Assembly (NCBI RefSeq): GCF_000373965.1
Contig: NZ_KB892863.1
Location: 62,001-126,000, forward strand
Direction of reading: 5' to 3'
Source of the DNA: Uliginosibacterium gangwonense DSM 18521
GTDB taxonomy: Bacteria > Pseudomonadota > Gammaproteobacteria > Burkholderiales > Rhodocyclaceae
DNA length: 64,000 nucleotides
A program made the translations under genes and the position numbers. The notes beneath the pieces were generated by a model that worked only from the letters and a program-made list of their open reading frames with translations, searched no databases and was not told where the DNA came from. Shown here in pieces: positions 37,847 through 46,733 of the stretch (position 1 is the stretch's first letter; each line of letters starts with the position of its first letter).

Positions 37847-37991
37847 TTCTTTTTCCTCCTCATGCGCGTTTCGTCCCCCCGAAACAGGGTCAGGTGGAGC
37901 GATACTGCTTGATTGCAATCTACGACTGTGACTGTATTGACTGGGTATTCCTTGTTCCAAAGCGATGTCCCTGGCCTCGCCTGGAGTTGAT

Positions 37992-38023
37992 AGAGCCAGT
38001 GGGGCTTTTGCTCCACCGGCTCT
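37992..38023 (-). terminator. Hairpin after the GH48 gene
   Basis: On the minus strand AGAGCCGGTGG pairs with CCACTGGCTCT (one G-U) around a 10-base loop, 19 bases after the cellulase stop. No U-tract, so either a rho-assisted end or an RNA-stabilising stem between the cellulase and lemA. Confidence 0.5.
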
Positions 38024-38042
38024 GCTCAGATGCTAATTGAGA

Positions 38043-40781
38043 TTACTTCACCGTGATTTGACAGTTATGGCTGGCAAGGCTGACATTGCTCGGCACGGGT
38101 TTCGCGCCACTGTACGTCAATTGCATGCCGAAGCCAACGTTTCCAGCGGCCGGGATGCTGCCATTGGAACTGGAGGGCGTAACCGTCATGATGCGACCAC
38201 TTTGTTTGATGGTGCCATTCCAAGAATTGACGACTGTAAAGTCATTCGACTCTGTCCAGCTTAGGCTCCAAGCATTGATGGGCGATGTTCCCGTGTTTTG
38301 CATTGTAACTTGAAGCACCTGACCCACACCCCAGTCACTGGATGTATCTACCGTTACATTGCAATCGCTGGGAACCGGAACAACTTTATCCTTGTCGTGC
38401 TCGGTGACAATTACGGATGCAGTTGTAAAGCTTGTAGCACTCAAGGTAAATGTTGCGGTGCCGTCGACCTGGTCGCTGTCAATGGCGGCTGCAACAGTCA
38501 CTGTTTGTGGTACGTTGTAGTTGGTCGGTGTAAAGGTTAGCGAGGTGGCCGATGCACTGACAGAGTCTTCGCCTGATACCTTGGCAATGCTCACGACCGT
38601 GTTGGCGGTGGGGGCGTCTGACAAGGCTACGGTGAAGGTGCTGCTGCTGCCTTCGTTCACATCAACGCCCGAGCTGCTGACGACAATGGAGGGGCTTGTG
38701 TTGGTCAAAAGGCGTCCGTAGTCAGCCATTGCCATGGCGATGTCTGATTGGGCCCAGAACCGGTGGTAAGTCCACGTCGTTGCACTAGAGGGGTTTTGGA
38801 TGAAAGCGTTGAGCTTGGCCCAGTCTTTGTCATTTTGATACTTAGGACGCATACTGGCGAAGGTGACGTTCTGATCGATTGTCGCCCCTTGAGCGTTCGT
38901 TCCAGTCCAACCCGACGGAATATAGATGCCTTGTCCGGTTGTGGCGTTGTACTTGTCGGTAAAGCGAGTGTAATCCGCGCGGGTTTCTGGAACGGCTACG
39001 CCAAGTGAATCCTGATACTTCGTCCACATGCGATCCAGCAGTTCCTTGGCCAGAGTTTTGGCCGCAGCACTCTTGGACTTTGCCGCATAGAAGGTCAGGG
39101 TGCGAGCCAGACCTGCCGTGGGGCCAACGTCGGTCGTGTAATCGACGATCGATACATGCAAGCTGGCATTCTTCCCTGGTGAGGTAGGATTCCAGGTATC
39201 AGGCGCGCCACTCCAGGCCAGGGTGCTTGGAATCGCATAGGTGCCATCTGTATTCAACTTGACGTTTGCAATGACCCACGTCACCCACTTATCAAGCAGG
39301 GCCTTGGCTTGGGTATCGCCTGTTGAGTAGTAATACTCTGCGACCCGTTCCATTGACCATGCCTGCATGCCAAACCATTGGTTGGAGGGCGGATCGTTGT
39401 AGACAGGCGCCACTACATAAGGCATGCCGTAAAATGTGGGTGTTCCTGCCGGCGGTTGTGCATAAGACCCACCGTAACTATTTGTTGCTCCGCCTGCAAT
39501 GGCCCCTTCAGAGGATTGCAGCCAAGTATAGAACTCCATCATACGCTTCAAACTCTTGCCCCAGTCTCCCGCTCCAGTCGGCGTGGCTGGCTTAAAGTCT
39601 GAAACGCTGGACAATACCCAGGCAGTCAAGGGGTTTTGATAGCCGAAGTGGTTATGGCTGTCACCAATCCGCCAAGCCCACCCGCCATTGTCCAGGGCGC
39701 CTCCCCATGCATAGTACCAACTCATGAGGTAGTGTTGATTATCGCGGTAACCGCTGGCATCTGCTTGACCCGTACCTGGCTGGCAGGTTGTGGCGCCAAC
39801 GCAATTTCCGATTTTCTTGAAGTACTTGTCAAACATTGAATAGCGTAGATAGTCACCCATCTTGGATGCTTTTTTGACTATGTCCGCAATGTCTGCACTC
39901 TTACCTTGCGCTTTGGCCCAGACAGAAGCCCAATATACCGCTTGGATCGCACGTGCATCTGCATCTGGAGCATTGGTATAGCGCCATTGTTTGGAATAAT
40001 TGGAGTCTTGCATGAACAGACTCAAGAAGCCCTGGGTGTTCCCTGTGCGACCCCATTTAAAGGTTTCGCAGGAAGGGTGGGGTACGGTTTCCCACACAGA
40101 CTCCTGTTCGCCGCGTTGGAAGGTGTTGATATATGCAGGTTTGGTTACACCGTCGCCACAGTGCCCATATCCATACCAGTTATCCACGTCCAACAGCCAG
40201 TGCATGCCATAGATATCTTTTGTACCGTAGGTGCCGGATAGCTCGGCAAAAAGCGGATCTTTCCCAGGCGTTGCAGCGCTGTTCATCGGTGAGGGGTAGC
40301 TGCTGGGCTGCGGATATTCGGGCGCATAGGTGGCCGGCTTGCTGTCGTTGTATGAAGCGTTGCTCGGCTGATCGGTTTGGGCAGGAATAATATACTTTTC
40401 CATATTGGCCCAAGCTTTGTTGAGCGGTGCCCAATCGCCTGTTGCACGCCCGTATTGGGCTTCCAGCCACAACCAATAACTGTATGCTTCCGACGTGGTT
40501 TCATGACCATAGTCGGGCGCCTCGACAATCATGGTTTCAACAGAGTGATAAGGAACTCCGTCTGAGCTGAAGTAGCCGTTAGCCGGGTCCTTGATTTTGT
40601 TGTATTGCGTGATGAAACGTTGGCTATATTCTGCTTGGTCATCTGCGGCATAACTGTTTGCGGCCAGTAGGATAGCGAGTGCAGAGAAAGCTGCTTTTAT
40701 AGAGCAGCGTGCAAGCATCTTTCCCACCTCCATACCGATAACAGATCTATTTGCCTTCTTGATGAACACATTTTTTCTCAT
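38043..40781 (-). CDS. Secreted glycoside hydrolase family 48 cellulase with Calx-beta and CBM2 modules
   Basis: A 912-residue modular exported enzyme. A Sec-type signal ([16 protein letters not shown]) ends about residue 45. The GH48 catalytic domain fills residues about 50-695: the acid Glu98 lies in [16 protein letters not shown] and the base-containing segment is [13 protein letters not shown]. Residues about 705-800 form a Calx-beta/immunoglobulin-like module ([29 protein letters not shown]). The last 105 form a type 2 cellulose-binding module with Cys at both ends (CNVTV...HNCQITVK) and exposed Trp in SDWGVG, NAWSLSW and VVNSWNG. GH48 enzymes are processive reducing-end cellobiohydrolases. 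ATG 40781 has AGGAG 7 bases upstream; ATG 40718 has an even better GGAGGTGG and gives a standard 25-residue signal, so it may be the true start. No other cellulase gene is nearby. Confidence 0.93.
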   Translation of the reverse strand: MRKNVFIKKANRSVIGMEVGKMLARCSIKAAFSALAILLAANSYAADDQAEYSQRFITQYNKIKDPANGYFSSDGVPYHSVETMIVEAPDYGHETTSEAYSYWLWLEAQYGRATGDWAPLNKAWANMEKYIIPAQTDQPSNASYNDSKPATYAPEYPQPSSYPSPMNSAATPGKDPLFAELSGTYGTKDIYGMHWLLDVDNWYGYGHCGDGVTKPAYINTFQRGEQESVWETVPHPSCETFKWGRTGNTQGFLSLFMQDSNYSKQWRYTNAPDADARAIQAVYWASVWAKAQGKSADIADIVKKASKMGDYLRYSMFDKYFKKIGNCVGATTCQPGTGQADASGYRDNQHYLMSWYYAWGGALDNGGWAWRIGDSHNHFGYQNPLTAWVLSSVSDFKPATPTGAGDWGKSLKRMMEFYTWLQSSEGAIAGGATNSYGGSYAQPPAGTPTFYGMPYVVAPVYNDPPSNQWFGMQAWSMERVAEYYYSTGDTQAKALLDKWVTWVIANVKLNTDGTYAIPSTLAWSGAPDTWNPTSPGKNASLHVSIVDYTTDVGPTAGLARTLTFYAAKSKSAAAKTLAKELLDRMWTKYQDSLGVAVPETRADYTRFTDKYNATTGQGIYIPSGWTGTNAQGATIDQNVTFASMRPKYQNDKDWAKLNAFIQNPSSATTWTYHRFWAQSDIAMAMADYGRLLTNTSPSIVVSSSGVDVNEGSSSTFTVALSDAPTANTVVSIAKVSGEDSVSASATSLTFTPTNYNVPQTVTVAAAIDSDQVDGTATFTLSATSFTTASVIVTEHDKDKVVPVPSDCNVTVDTSSDWGVGQVLQVTMQNTGTSPINAWSLSWTESNDFTVVNSWNGTIKQSGRIMTVTPSSSNGSIPAAGNVGFGMQLTYSGAKPVPSNVSLASHNCQITVK

Positions 40782-42241
40782 AATCATACTCCTGATGTAT
40801 TAAGCATAATCAATAGGCGCATCTACAGCAAAATCTCATTCCACTTAAAAATGTGGAATGCTATCCCAGCACGGTTACGGGATATCTTGTTTGTATGAAG
40901 TCTTTTTTGACTCACACATTAAAAACAACTCCTGTGAAGATCAAAATCTTCTGTGCTTACCATATTAAGTATGACATTTTGTCATATAAAAAATACCATG
41001 TGCGTAGAGTTTGTTAAAAGACTGGCTTTTTATGGAACAAGCCAACACTAAACAAACGAACAGAAGTGGTTTTTAACATGCACCATTGGCTGAATTTGGC
41101 ACAAAAATTTGTTATGAAAACGTTTGCATAGATAAAAACAGATAAAGCTTCCCCAGCCAGATTTGGGACGCGTTTGCGAGTCGCCAAATTCTGCCTTTAG
41201 TAATAACTCTGTCCGTGGAAACCGTCTGTCAGGAAAGCTTGAAAAGCACTTACCGCATGTCTCCTTTTATAATCGCTGAGCTAGATTTTTATCATCTATT
41301 TAGCGCTTCCAACAGTTTAAACAAGCTATTAACGCATGATCTGTTAAACCTGGGTGTGCAATGCTATTTATATAAGTTGTAATGCATGTTCTGCATGTAT
41401 TGCTATAAGCATATACACCTATTATGTTTACCCTTTCCTTGCCCGTAGAAAATGAGAAATCGTTTAATCAAAGCATTTTTGGCATTTTTGAATGGTATTT
41501 TCATTTCGAACGCCAAATAAATATCGACAGTATTTCTTCGTGTGATCAATATTGGGCACTCAAGCTTGCCAATTTCAACCCTGTTTTGAGGGTAACCGTG
41601 GCCTCGTTCCTAAAGTTTTTGAAAGACAATCCTTAATTATCAATGGGTTAATGTCATAGCGTTAGGAAATATGCGTACCCCAATGGCTTACACCATAAGC
41701 CTTTTTAAAGATTTTAACATTCGTATGCCCTTTTGTACCTATCTAAACGTAATTTTAAAATATGTTTATCGGGTTTTGTTCGTTTTGCGAACTAAATGGC
41801 ATTCTGTTCTTGAGCATGCCCTCCAAATTTTTATGTGATTGCCTACCGGATTTTGGAAAGTAAGCAATATATTTACGGTATGAAGTTAGAAAATGAGTCT
41901 AGTGATAGATTCTTGATGTATCTGTATTGGGTATGCAGTGTGGGACTTGTTGTGGTGTGCTGTCAAGACTGTAGTCACCTGCCTTTGGTCGGATTTTTCT
42001 ACGCCAGTGCGATGAACAGGCCCTCGTCACTTGCCAACCTTATGGTGGGATGCCATTCCAGCGGCCCTGTGCTCACGATGAGTGCCGCGACAGGTGTTGG
42101 GCCTTTGGTCGTGTCAGGCGCCTGTACTTGAATCCCATCACTTTTTCAGTGTGTCCGTGAAGCGGGCATTATTGCGAGATTGCGTACTCTTTGCCTGTGA
42201 GCTTGGTACACTGCGGGTTTAGGTTTTAGAAACTCTGTGTG
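40782..42241. other. 1.46-kb AT-rich region with palindromes, no convincing gene
   Basis: Upstream of the cellulase gene and of moeB. Base composition is visibly more AT-rich than anything else here, especially 40800-41900. Symmetric elements: CATTCCAC/GTGGAATG with 8-base loop (40837-40860), TATGACA/TGTCATA around TTT (40970-40986), and ATTTGG...CCAAAT with further GAC/GTC pairing (41161-41189). A 70-codon plus-strand frame (41424-41636) lacks a ribosome binding site. From about 42000 composition returns to normal. On the minus strand, 42130-42003 encodes an uninterrupted protein-like C-terminal fragment (DGIQVQAPDTTKGPTP... ending EGLFIALA) with no start, possibly a gene remnant. Confidence 0.5.
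40837..40860. promoter_or_regulatory. Perfect 8-bp-arm palindrome upstream of the GH48 gene
   Basis: CATTCCAC and GTGGAATG flank an AT-only 8-base spacer, 56 bases upstream of the proposed start. Position and symmetry suit an operator for a cellulase regulator or a leader hairpin; no regulator gene is adjacent. Confidence 0.4.
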
Positions 42242-43003
42242 ATGAACGACGACCAGCTTCTACGGTATTCCCGCCATATTTTGCTGCCCGAGATTGATGT
42301 TGAGGGGCAGCAGGGCATTATTGATAGCACTGTGCTAATTGTGGGGGCTGGGGGGCTGGGGTCGCCTGCCGCGATGTATCTGGCTTCCGCCGGGGTGGGA
42401 ACCCTGATCTTGGCGGATGGGGATACGGTGGATTTAACGAATCTTCAGCGCCAGATTCTGCATCGTGAGGATCAAGCAGGGATGCTGAAGGCGGAGTCCG
42501 GCAGACAGACGCTGGCAGGGATCAACCCTGCAACGCAGGTGGAGGTGATCGCCCAACGCTTGGAAGGTGAATTGTTGGAAGAAGCTGTTTCACGTGCCAG
42601 CGTGGTGCTGGATTGCTGCGATAACTTTGCCACCCGCCATGCCGTGAATCGTGCCTGCCTGCGTTACCGCAAGCCTTTGGTATCAGGGGCTGCGGTGCGT
42701 TTTGATGGACAAGTGTCGGTATATGATCTTCGCTACGTAGAAAATCCTTGTTATCACTGTCTGTTTCCAGAAGGTGAGGATTTGGCGGAAATGCGTTGTG
42801 CAGTAACAGGTATTTTTGCGCCGTTGACGGGTGTGGTAGGGTCGCTGCAAGCCTGTGAGGCTTTGAAGATACTGGCTTCTTGCGGTGAGCCCCTGGTGGG
42901 GCGCCTGCTGCTGATTGATGCTTTGAGCATGAACATGCGCACCGTGCGCTATGGCCGTGACCCTGGCTGTGCAGTGTGTGGGGAAGCCGCCGCGCAAAGG
43001 TAG
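42242..43003 (+). CDS. moeB: HesA/MoeB/ThiF-family adenylyltransferase (MoeB-like)
   Basis: A 253-residue E1-like enzyme. ATP site VLIVGAGGLGSPAAMYLASAGVG, the Arg of LQRQILH, VVLDCCDNFATRHAVNRAC, and the structural zinc Cys pairs CYHC and CAVC. MoeB adenylates the C-terminal Gly of MoaD for molybdopterin synthesis; ThiF does the same for ThiS, and the two cannot be separated with certainty here. The ATG at 42242 follows directly a GTG that could also serve; the ribosome binding site is weak. It converges on ribD with one base between the two stop codons. Confidence 0.85.
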   Translation: MNDDQLLRYSRHILLPEIDVEGQQGIIDSTVLIVGAGGLGSPAAMYLASAGVGTLILADGDTVDLTNLQRQILHREDQAGMLKAESGRQTLAGINPATQVEVIAQRLEGELLEEAVSRASVVLDCCDNFATRHAVNRACLRYRKPLVSGAAVRFDGQVSVYDLRYVENPCYHCLFPEGEDLAEMRCAVTGIFAPLTGVVGSLQACEALKILASCGEPLVGRLLLIDALSMNMRTVRYGRDPGCAVCGEAAAQR

Positions 43004-43004
43004 C

Positions 43005-44102
43005 TTAAATGGGGATTGCCCGGATGCGAAGGTCTTCGCCGATCGGGGTGATCTCTTTGAAGCGCAGGTGTGGCGCCGCATCCACTGTGGCGTAATCGGG
43101 CAGGTAGGCCATACCGCGTGCGGGGTGGCCTAGTAGACGGGGCGCCAGATAGAGTAGGTATTCATCGACCAGTCCGTTGGCGATGAACGCTGCATTGAGC
43201 GTCGCACCGGCTTCAACCAGCAACTCGTTCGTACCTTGCTGTGCGAGCAAGGGGAGCAGGGCGTGTAGGTCGATTTTGCCTTTTCCGTCGTCCAGGCAAA
43301 CGAGTTCGGCGCCTGCCTGGGTAAGCGGCTCGGTGCGTTCAGGATGCGTATCTGCGTGTACCAACAGGGTTTTGGCCCCGGTCAGAATTTTGGCCGTGAC
43401 GGGGGTGCGTAGTTGGCTATCAAGCACGATGCGTCGAGGCTGGCGTGGCGTAGCGACGGCCCGCACATTCATCTGCGGATCATCCGCGAGGACGGTTCCA
43501 ATGCCAGTGAGCACCGCACAGGCGCGGGCGCGCCAGTGGTGGGCATCTGCGCGGGCCGCATCTGCTGTGATCCATTGGCTGTGCCCATTGGCCATGGCTG
43601 TTTTGCCATCGATGGAGGCAGCAATCTTCAGGCGCACAAATGGGCGCCCCCGGGCAATTCTGGAAAAAAAGCCTGCATTGATTTCGCGTGCGGCTTCGCT
43701 GAGGACGCCTACCGTGAGGGCGATACCTGCTTCCTGAAGCCGTTTGAGGCCATTACCTGCCACCAGCGGATTGGGGTCTTCCAGGGCTGCAACAACACGG
43801 GCAATGCCCGCTTCGATCAGGGCGTTGCAGCAAGGGGGGGTGCGCCCAAAGTGGGAGCAGGGTTCCAGCGTGACATAGGCCGTAGCACCACTGACATCGT
43901 GACCACGCTGTTTGGCGTCCAGCAGCGCTTGCACCTCGGCGTGATTCTGACCAGCCGGTTGGGTCCAACCTTCGCCAAGGATCTGACCTTCAGCACTGGT
44001 GATGACGCAACCTACACGCGGATTGGGCGTGGTGGTGTACAGCCCGTTTTCGGCAAGCGCCAAAGCGCGAGCCATCAACAATTCATCATTTGCCGCAGAC
44101 AT
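43005..44102 (-). CDS. ribD: Bifunctional riboflavin deaminase/reductase RibD
   Basis: A 365-residue enzyme of riboflavin synthesis. The N-terminal deaminase has zinc motifs NHAEVQAL and EPCSHFGRTPPCC; the C-terminal half is the NADPH-dependent reductase (RPFVRLKIAASIDGKTAMANGHSQWIT, TNELLVEAGATLNAAFI). It performs the second and third steps from GTP (EC 3.5.4.26 and 1.1.1.193). Its ATG overlaps the nrdR stop by one base (TGATG), giving translational coupling. Order glyA-nrdR-ribD is usual in betaproteobacteria. Confidence 0.94.
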   Translation of the reverse strand: MSAANDELLMARALALAENGLYTTTPNPRVGCVITSAEGQILGEGWTQPAGQNHAEVQALLDAKQRGHDVSGATAYVTLEPCSHFGRTPPCCNALIEAGIARVVAALEDPNPLVAGNGLKRLQEAGIALTVGVLSEAAREINAGFFSRIARGRPFVRLKIAASIDGKTAMANGHSQWITADAARADAHHWRARACAVLTGIGTVLADDPQMNVRAVATPRQPRRIVLDSQLRTPVTAKILTGAKTLLVHADTHPERTEPLTQAGAELVCLDDGKGKIDLHALLPLLAQQGTNELLVEAGATLNAAFIANGLVDEYLLYLAPRLLGHPARGMAYLPDYATVDAAPHLRFKEITPIGEDLRIRAIPI

Positions 44103-44575
44103 CAGGCACCTGTACGTGTGCGAGCCTTAGCGGTGACTTCGCGGATCGCTTCGGAGAACTCCTCGGCGTCTTCAAAATTGCGATAGACCGAAGCAAAGCG
44201 GATGTAGGCAACTTTGTCCAGACGCTTGAGTTCGCGCATGACCAGTTCGCCAATCTTTTCGCTCTGAATCTCGCGCTCGCCCATTGCGAGCAGGCGGCCT
44301 TCAATGCGGTCCAGGGCGTGCTCAAGGCTTTCGGCATTGACCGGGCGTTTACGCAGTGCCAACTTCATGCTGGCCTGAATTTTTTCACGATCAAATTCGG
44401 TGCGGCTGCCGTTTTTCTTGACGACTTGGGGCAGCTTTAACTCGATGCGTTCGTAAGTGGTGAAACGCTTGTCACAATCTGGGCAGCGGCGGCGGCGGCG
44501 GATGATGTCGCCTTCGTCATTTTCCCGGGTATCGGTCACCTGGGTGGAGGCGGAGCCACAGAAGGGGCACCTCAT
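44102..44575 (-). CDS. nrdR: Transcriptional repressor NrdR
   Basis: A 157-residue regulator of ribonucleotide reductase genes. Zinc-ribbon: [13 protein letters not shown] with [15 protein letters not shown], followed by the ATP-cone domain ([29 protein letters not shown]). It binds NrdR boxes when loaded with dATP. The ATG at 44575 begins the canonical MRCPFCG; a GTG three codons earlier is possible. The start codon and its GGAG lie in a very strong hairpin (see separate entry). Confidence 0.95.
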   Translation of the reverse strand: MRCPFCGSASTQVTDTRENDEGDIIRRRRRCPDCDKRFTTYERIELKLPQVVKKNGSRTEFDREKIQASMKLALRKRPVNAESLEHALDRIEGRLLAMGEREIQSEKIGELVMRELKRLDKVAYIRFASVYRNFEDAEEFSEAIREVTAKARTRTGA

Positions 44576-44599
44576 GGTGCACACTCCGTGTGCACCATG
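44573..44599 (-). promoter_or_regulatory. Perfect hairpin enclosing the nrdR ribosome-binding site and start codon
   Basis: CATGGTGCACAC and GTGTGCACCATG are exact 12-bp complements separated by three bases. In the nrdR message the loop is GGA, part of the GGAG ribosome-binding site, and the last three bases of the stem are the AUG. Folded, it would hide the start; as DNA it is also a near-perfect operator palindrome. It does not match the NrdR-box consensus. Confidence 0.7.
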
Positions 44600-44610
44600 G
44601 AAACAAGGAA

Positions 44611-44678
44611 AGAAGTGAAACGTGATACGTAGTGCCTGACTTCAGAGGTGAGCATTGCGCTATTCACTTTTCACTTCT
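44611..44678. repeat. Inverted repeat in the glyA-nrdR spacer
   Basis: AGAAGTGAAA (44611-44620) and TTTCACTTCT (44669-44678) are exact 10-bp complements separated by 48 bases, between glyA (stop 44686) and the nrdR hairpin. Possible terminator or processing stem; no U-tract. Confidence 0.4.
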
Positions 44679-44685
44679 CCTGTGT

Positions 44686-45936
44686 TTACGAGCCGTAGAC
44701 CGGGAACTTCTTGCACAGCGCGGATACTTCGTTGCGCACCCGTTCGATCACGGCTTGGTCGTGTGGCGCATCCAGCACGTCAGCAATCAGGTGGGCAACA
44801 CGTTCTGCTTCGATTTCGGTGAAGCCGCGCGTGGTCATGGCCGGGCTGCCGATACGGATGCCGGAAGTCACAAAGGGCTTTTCCGGGTCGTTCGGGATGG
44901 CGTTCTTGTTGACCGTGATATGGGCTTGGCCCAGCACGGCTTCGGCTTCCTTGCCGGTGATCTTTTTGGCGCGCAGATCCAGTAGGAACACATGGCTTTC
45001 GGTGCGGCCAGACACGATGCGCATGCCGCGTTGCTCAGAGAGTACGCGAGCCATGGTGCGGGCGTTGTTGATCACCTGTTCCTGGTAGGCACGGAATTCT
45101 GGTGTGGCCGCTTCCTTGAAAGAGGTGGCTTTAGCCGCAATCACATGCATCAGCGGGCCGCCTTGCAGGCCGGGGAAAATGGCGGAGTTGATGGCCTTTT
45201 CATGCTCGGCGCGCATCAGGATTACACCACCACGCGGGCCACGCAGGGTCTTGTGAGTAGTGGAGGTCACCACATCAGCGTGCGGCACCGGGTTGGGGTA
45301 GAAGCCCGCTGCGATCAAACCTGCGTAGTGGGCCATGTCGACCCAGAAGATTGCGCCAACAGCCTTGGCAACCTTGGCAAAACGCTCGAAATCGATGCGA
45401 AGCGAGTAAGCAGAAGCGCCCGCGATGATGATGCGCGGCTTGTGCTCGTGAGCCAGACGCTCCATCGCGTCGTAATCAATCTCTTCCTTGCTGTTCAGGC
45501 CATAGGCAACGACATTGAACCACTTGCCAGACATATTCAGCGGCATGCCGTGGGTGAGGTGGCCGCCTTCGGCCAAGCTCATGCCCATGATGGTGTCGCC
45601 CGGTTTGGCAAAAGCCATCAGCACTGCTTGGTTGGCCTGAGAGCCGGAGTTCGGCTGCACGTTGGCAGCTTCGGCACCGAACAGCTTCTTCAGACGGTCG
45701 ATGGCCAGTTGTTCGGCCACGTCCACATGCTCACAGCCGCCGTAGTAGCGCTTGCCCGGGTAACCTTCAGCGTACTTGTTGGTGAGTTGGGAGCCTTGGG
45801 CTTCCATCACTGCAGCGCTGACGTAGTTTTCCGATGCGATCAGTTCGATGTGATCTTCTTGGCGCTTGTTTTCGGCCTGGATGGCGGCCCAAAGTTCGGC
45901 GTCGGTATGAGCGAGGGTGTCTTTTTTGGAGAACAT
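44686..45936 (-). CDS. glyA: Serine hydroxymethyltransferase GlyA
   Basis: A 416-residue PLP enzyme that interconverts serine and glycine with tetrahydrofolate (EC 2.1.2.1). Characteristic segments: [30 protein letters not shown], the PLP-lysine motif [14 protein letters not shown], and [15 protein letters not shown]. It is first in the minus-strand group glyA-nrdR-ribD and starts [10 protein letters not shown]. No glycine riboswitch is seen in the 75 bases upstream. Confidence 0.97.
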   Translation of the reverse strand: MFSKKDTLAHTDAELWAAIQAENKRQEDHIELIASENYVSAAVMEAQGSQLTNKYAEGYPGKRYYGGCEHVDVAEQLAIDRLKKLFGAEAANVQPNSGSQANQAVLMAFAKPGDTIMGMSLAEGGHLTHGMPLNMSGKWFNVVAYGLNSKEEIDYDAMERLAHEHKPRIIIAGASAYSLRIDFERFAKVAKAVGAIFWVDMAHYAGLIAAGFYPNPVPHADVVTSTTHKTLRGPRGGVILMRAEHEKAINSAIFPGLQGGPLMHVIAAKATSFKEAATPEFRAYQEQVINNARTMARVLSEQRGMRIVSGRTESHVFLLDLRAKKITGKEAEAVLGQAHITVNKNAIPNDPEKPFVTSGIRIGSPAMTTRGFTEIEAERVAHLIADVLDAPHDQAVIERVRNEVSALCKKFPVYGS

Positions 45937-46011
45937 GGCTGGATGAAGTAGTGGTTCAACAAATGGCTAATTGTGGATGATACCGTGTTAGCAGGGGCAC
46001 GGCTATCCAGG

Positions 46012-46653
46012 CTAGGTGGAAACTTCTTCTCTGGTATCAACAAGATGGTTTTCTTCGTTCCATTTGTCGAGGCGCCAACCCTGTGGGTTGATGCTGAGCC
46101 AGTTCAGTGTAGCGTTACCCAGGGGAAAATCGCGGTGCGCGGAAAGGGGTTTGCCTGTGGCTGCCCGATAGGCCACATCCAAACAACCGCCGTGGCAGAC
46201 CACCAGAACGGTCTGGCCCGGATGGCGCGAAGCGATCTCCTGCAGCACCGTGGTGATGCGGTTGCTGAATTCAGCCAGTGATTCTCCTCCTTGTGGAGGT
46301 GTGGCTTGCGCTACGCGTTCGCGCAGTGGGGTGTAATGGCTGGGGTAGCGTTCCTTGGCTTCATCCCAGGTCAGGCCTTGGAAGGCGCCAAAGTGGCGTT
46401 CGCGTAAGCGGGGCTCGGCAATGACCTGTTGCTTCTTGGGGGCTGCAATGATCCGGGCGGTTTTTGCTGCGCGCAGCAAATCGGAGCAATACATGGCATC
46501 AAAATGCACAGATTGCAGTACGGTTGCAGTCGCTTCAGCCTGGGCCAGCCCTGTCGCATTCAAGGGGATGTCGGTATGGCCTTGCAGGCGGTGGACTACA
46601 TTCCAATCTGTTTCGCCATGGCGAATCAGGCAGATTTTTGTGCTATGGGGCAT
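46012..46653 (-). CDS. Histidine phosphatase family protein (phosphoglycerate mutase-like)
   Basis: A 213-residue member of histidine phosphatase branch 1. The phosphoacceptor motif is CLIRHGETDWN near the N terminus, with RLRERHFGAFQG, GESLAEFSNRI and the second catalytic His in VLVVCHGGCLDVAYR. The family includes cofactor-dependent mutases, CobC and broad phosphatases; substrate not predictable here. No cobalamin genes nearby, so CobC is unlikely. Confidence 0.84.
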   Translation of the reverse strand: MPHSTKICLIRHGETDWNVVHRLQGHTDIPLNATGLAQAEATATVLQSVHFDAMYCSDLLRAAKTARIIAAPKKQQVIAEPRLRERHFGAFQGLTWDEAKERYPSHYTPLRERVAQATPPQGGESLAEFSNRITTVLQEIASRHPGQTVLVVCHGGCLDVAYRAATGKPLSAHRDFPLGNATLNWLSINPQGWRLDKWNEENHLVDTREEVST

Positions 46654-46733
46654 GGTGCAGGCCTGTGGGCAGGCTCAAATAGGCTAGGGGAAAACGCATT
46701 CTACCGGGCATGGTTGCCAGAGTGAAACATCTA

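Noticed and set aside
41424-41636. 70-codon plus-strand frame in the AT-rich region
   Set aside because: No ribosome-binding site and no recognisable motif; expected by chance in AT-rich DNA with few stops in one frame. Kept only as a remark in the region entry.
41835-42131. 98-codon plus-strand frame upstream of moeB
   Set aside because: Starts with GTG without a ribosome-binding site, crosses a sharp composition change, and has no family resemblance. The opposite strand looks at least as protein-like at its 3' part.
44992-45951. Long plus-strand open frame (319 codons) opposite glyA
   Set aside because: Antisense shadow of glyA; codon pattern and composition are not protein-like.
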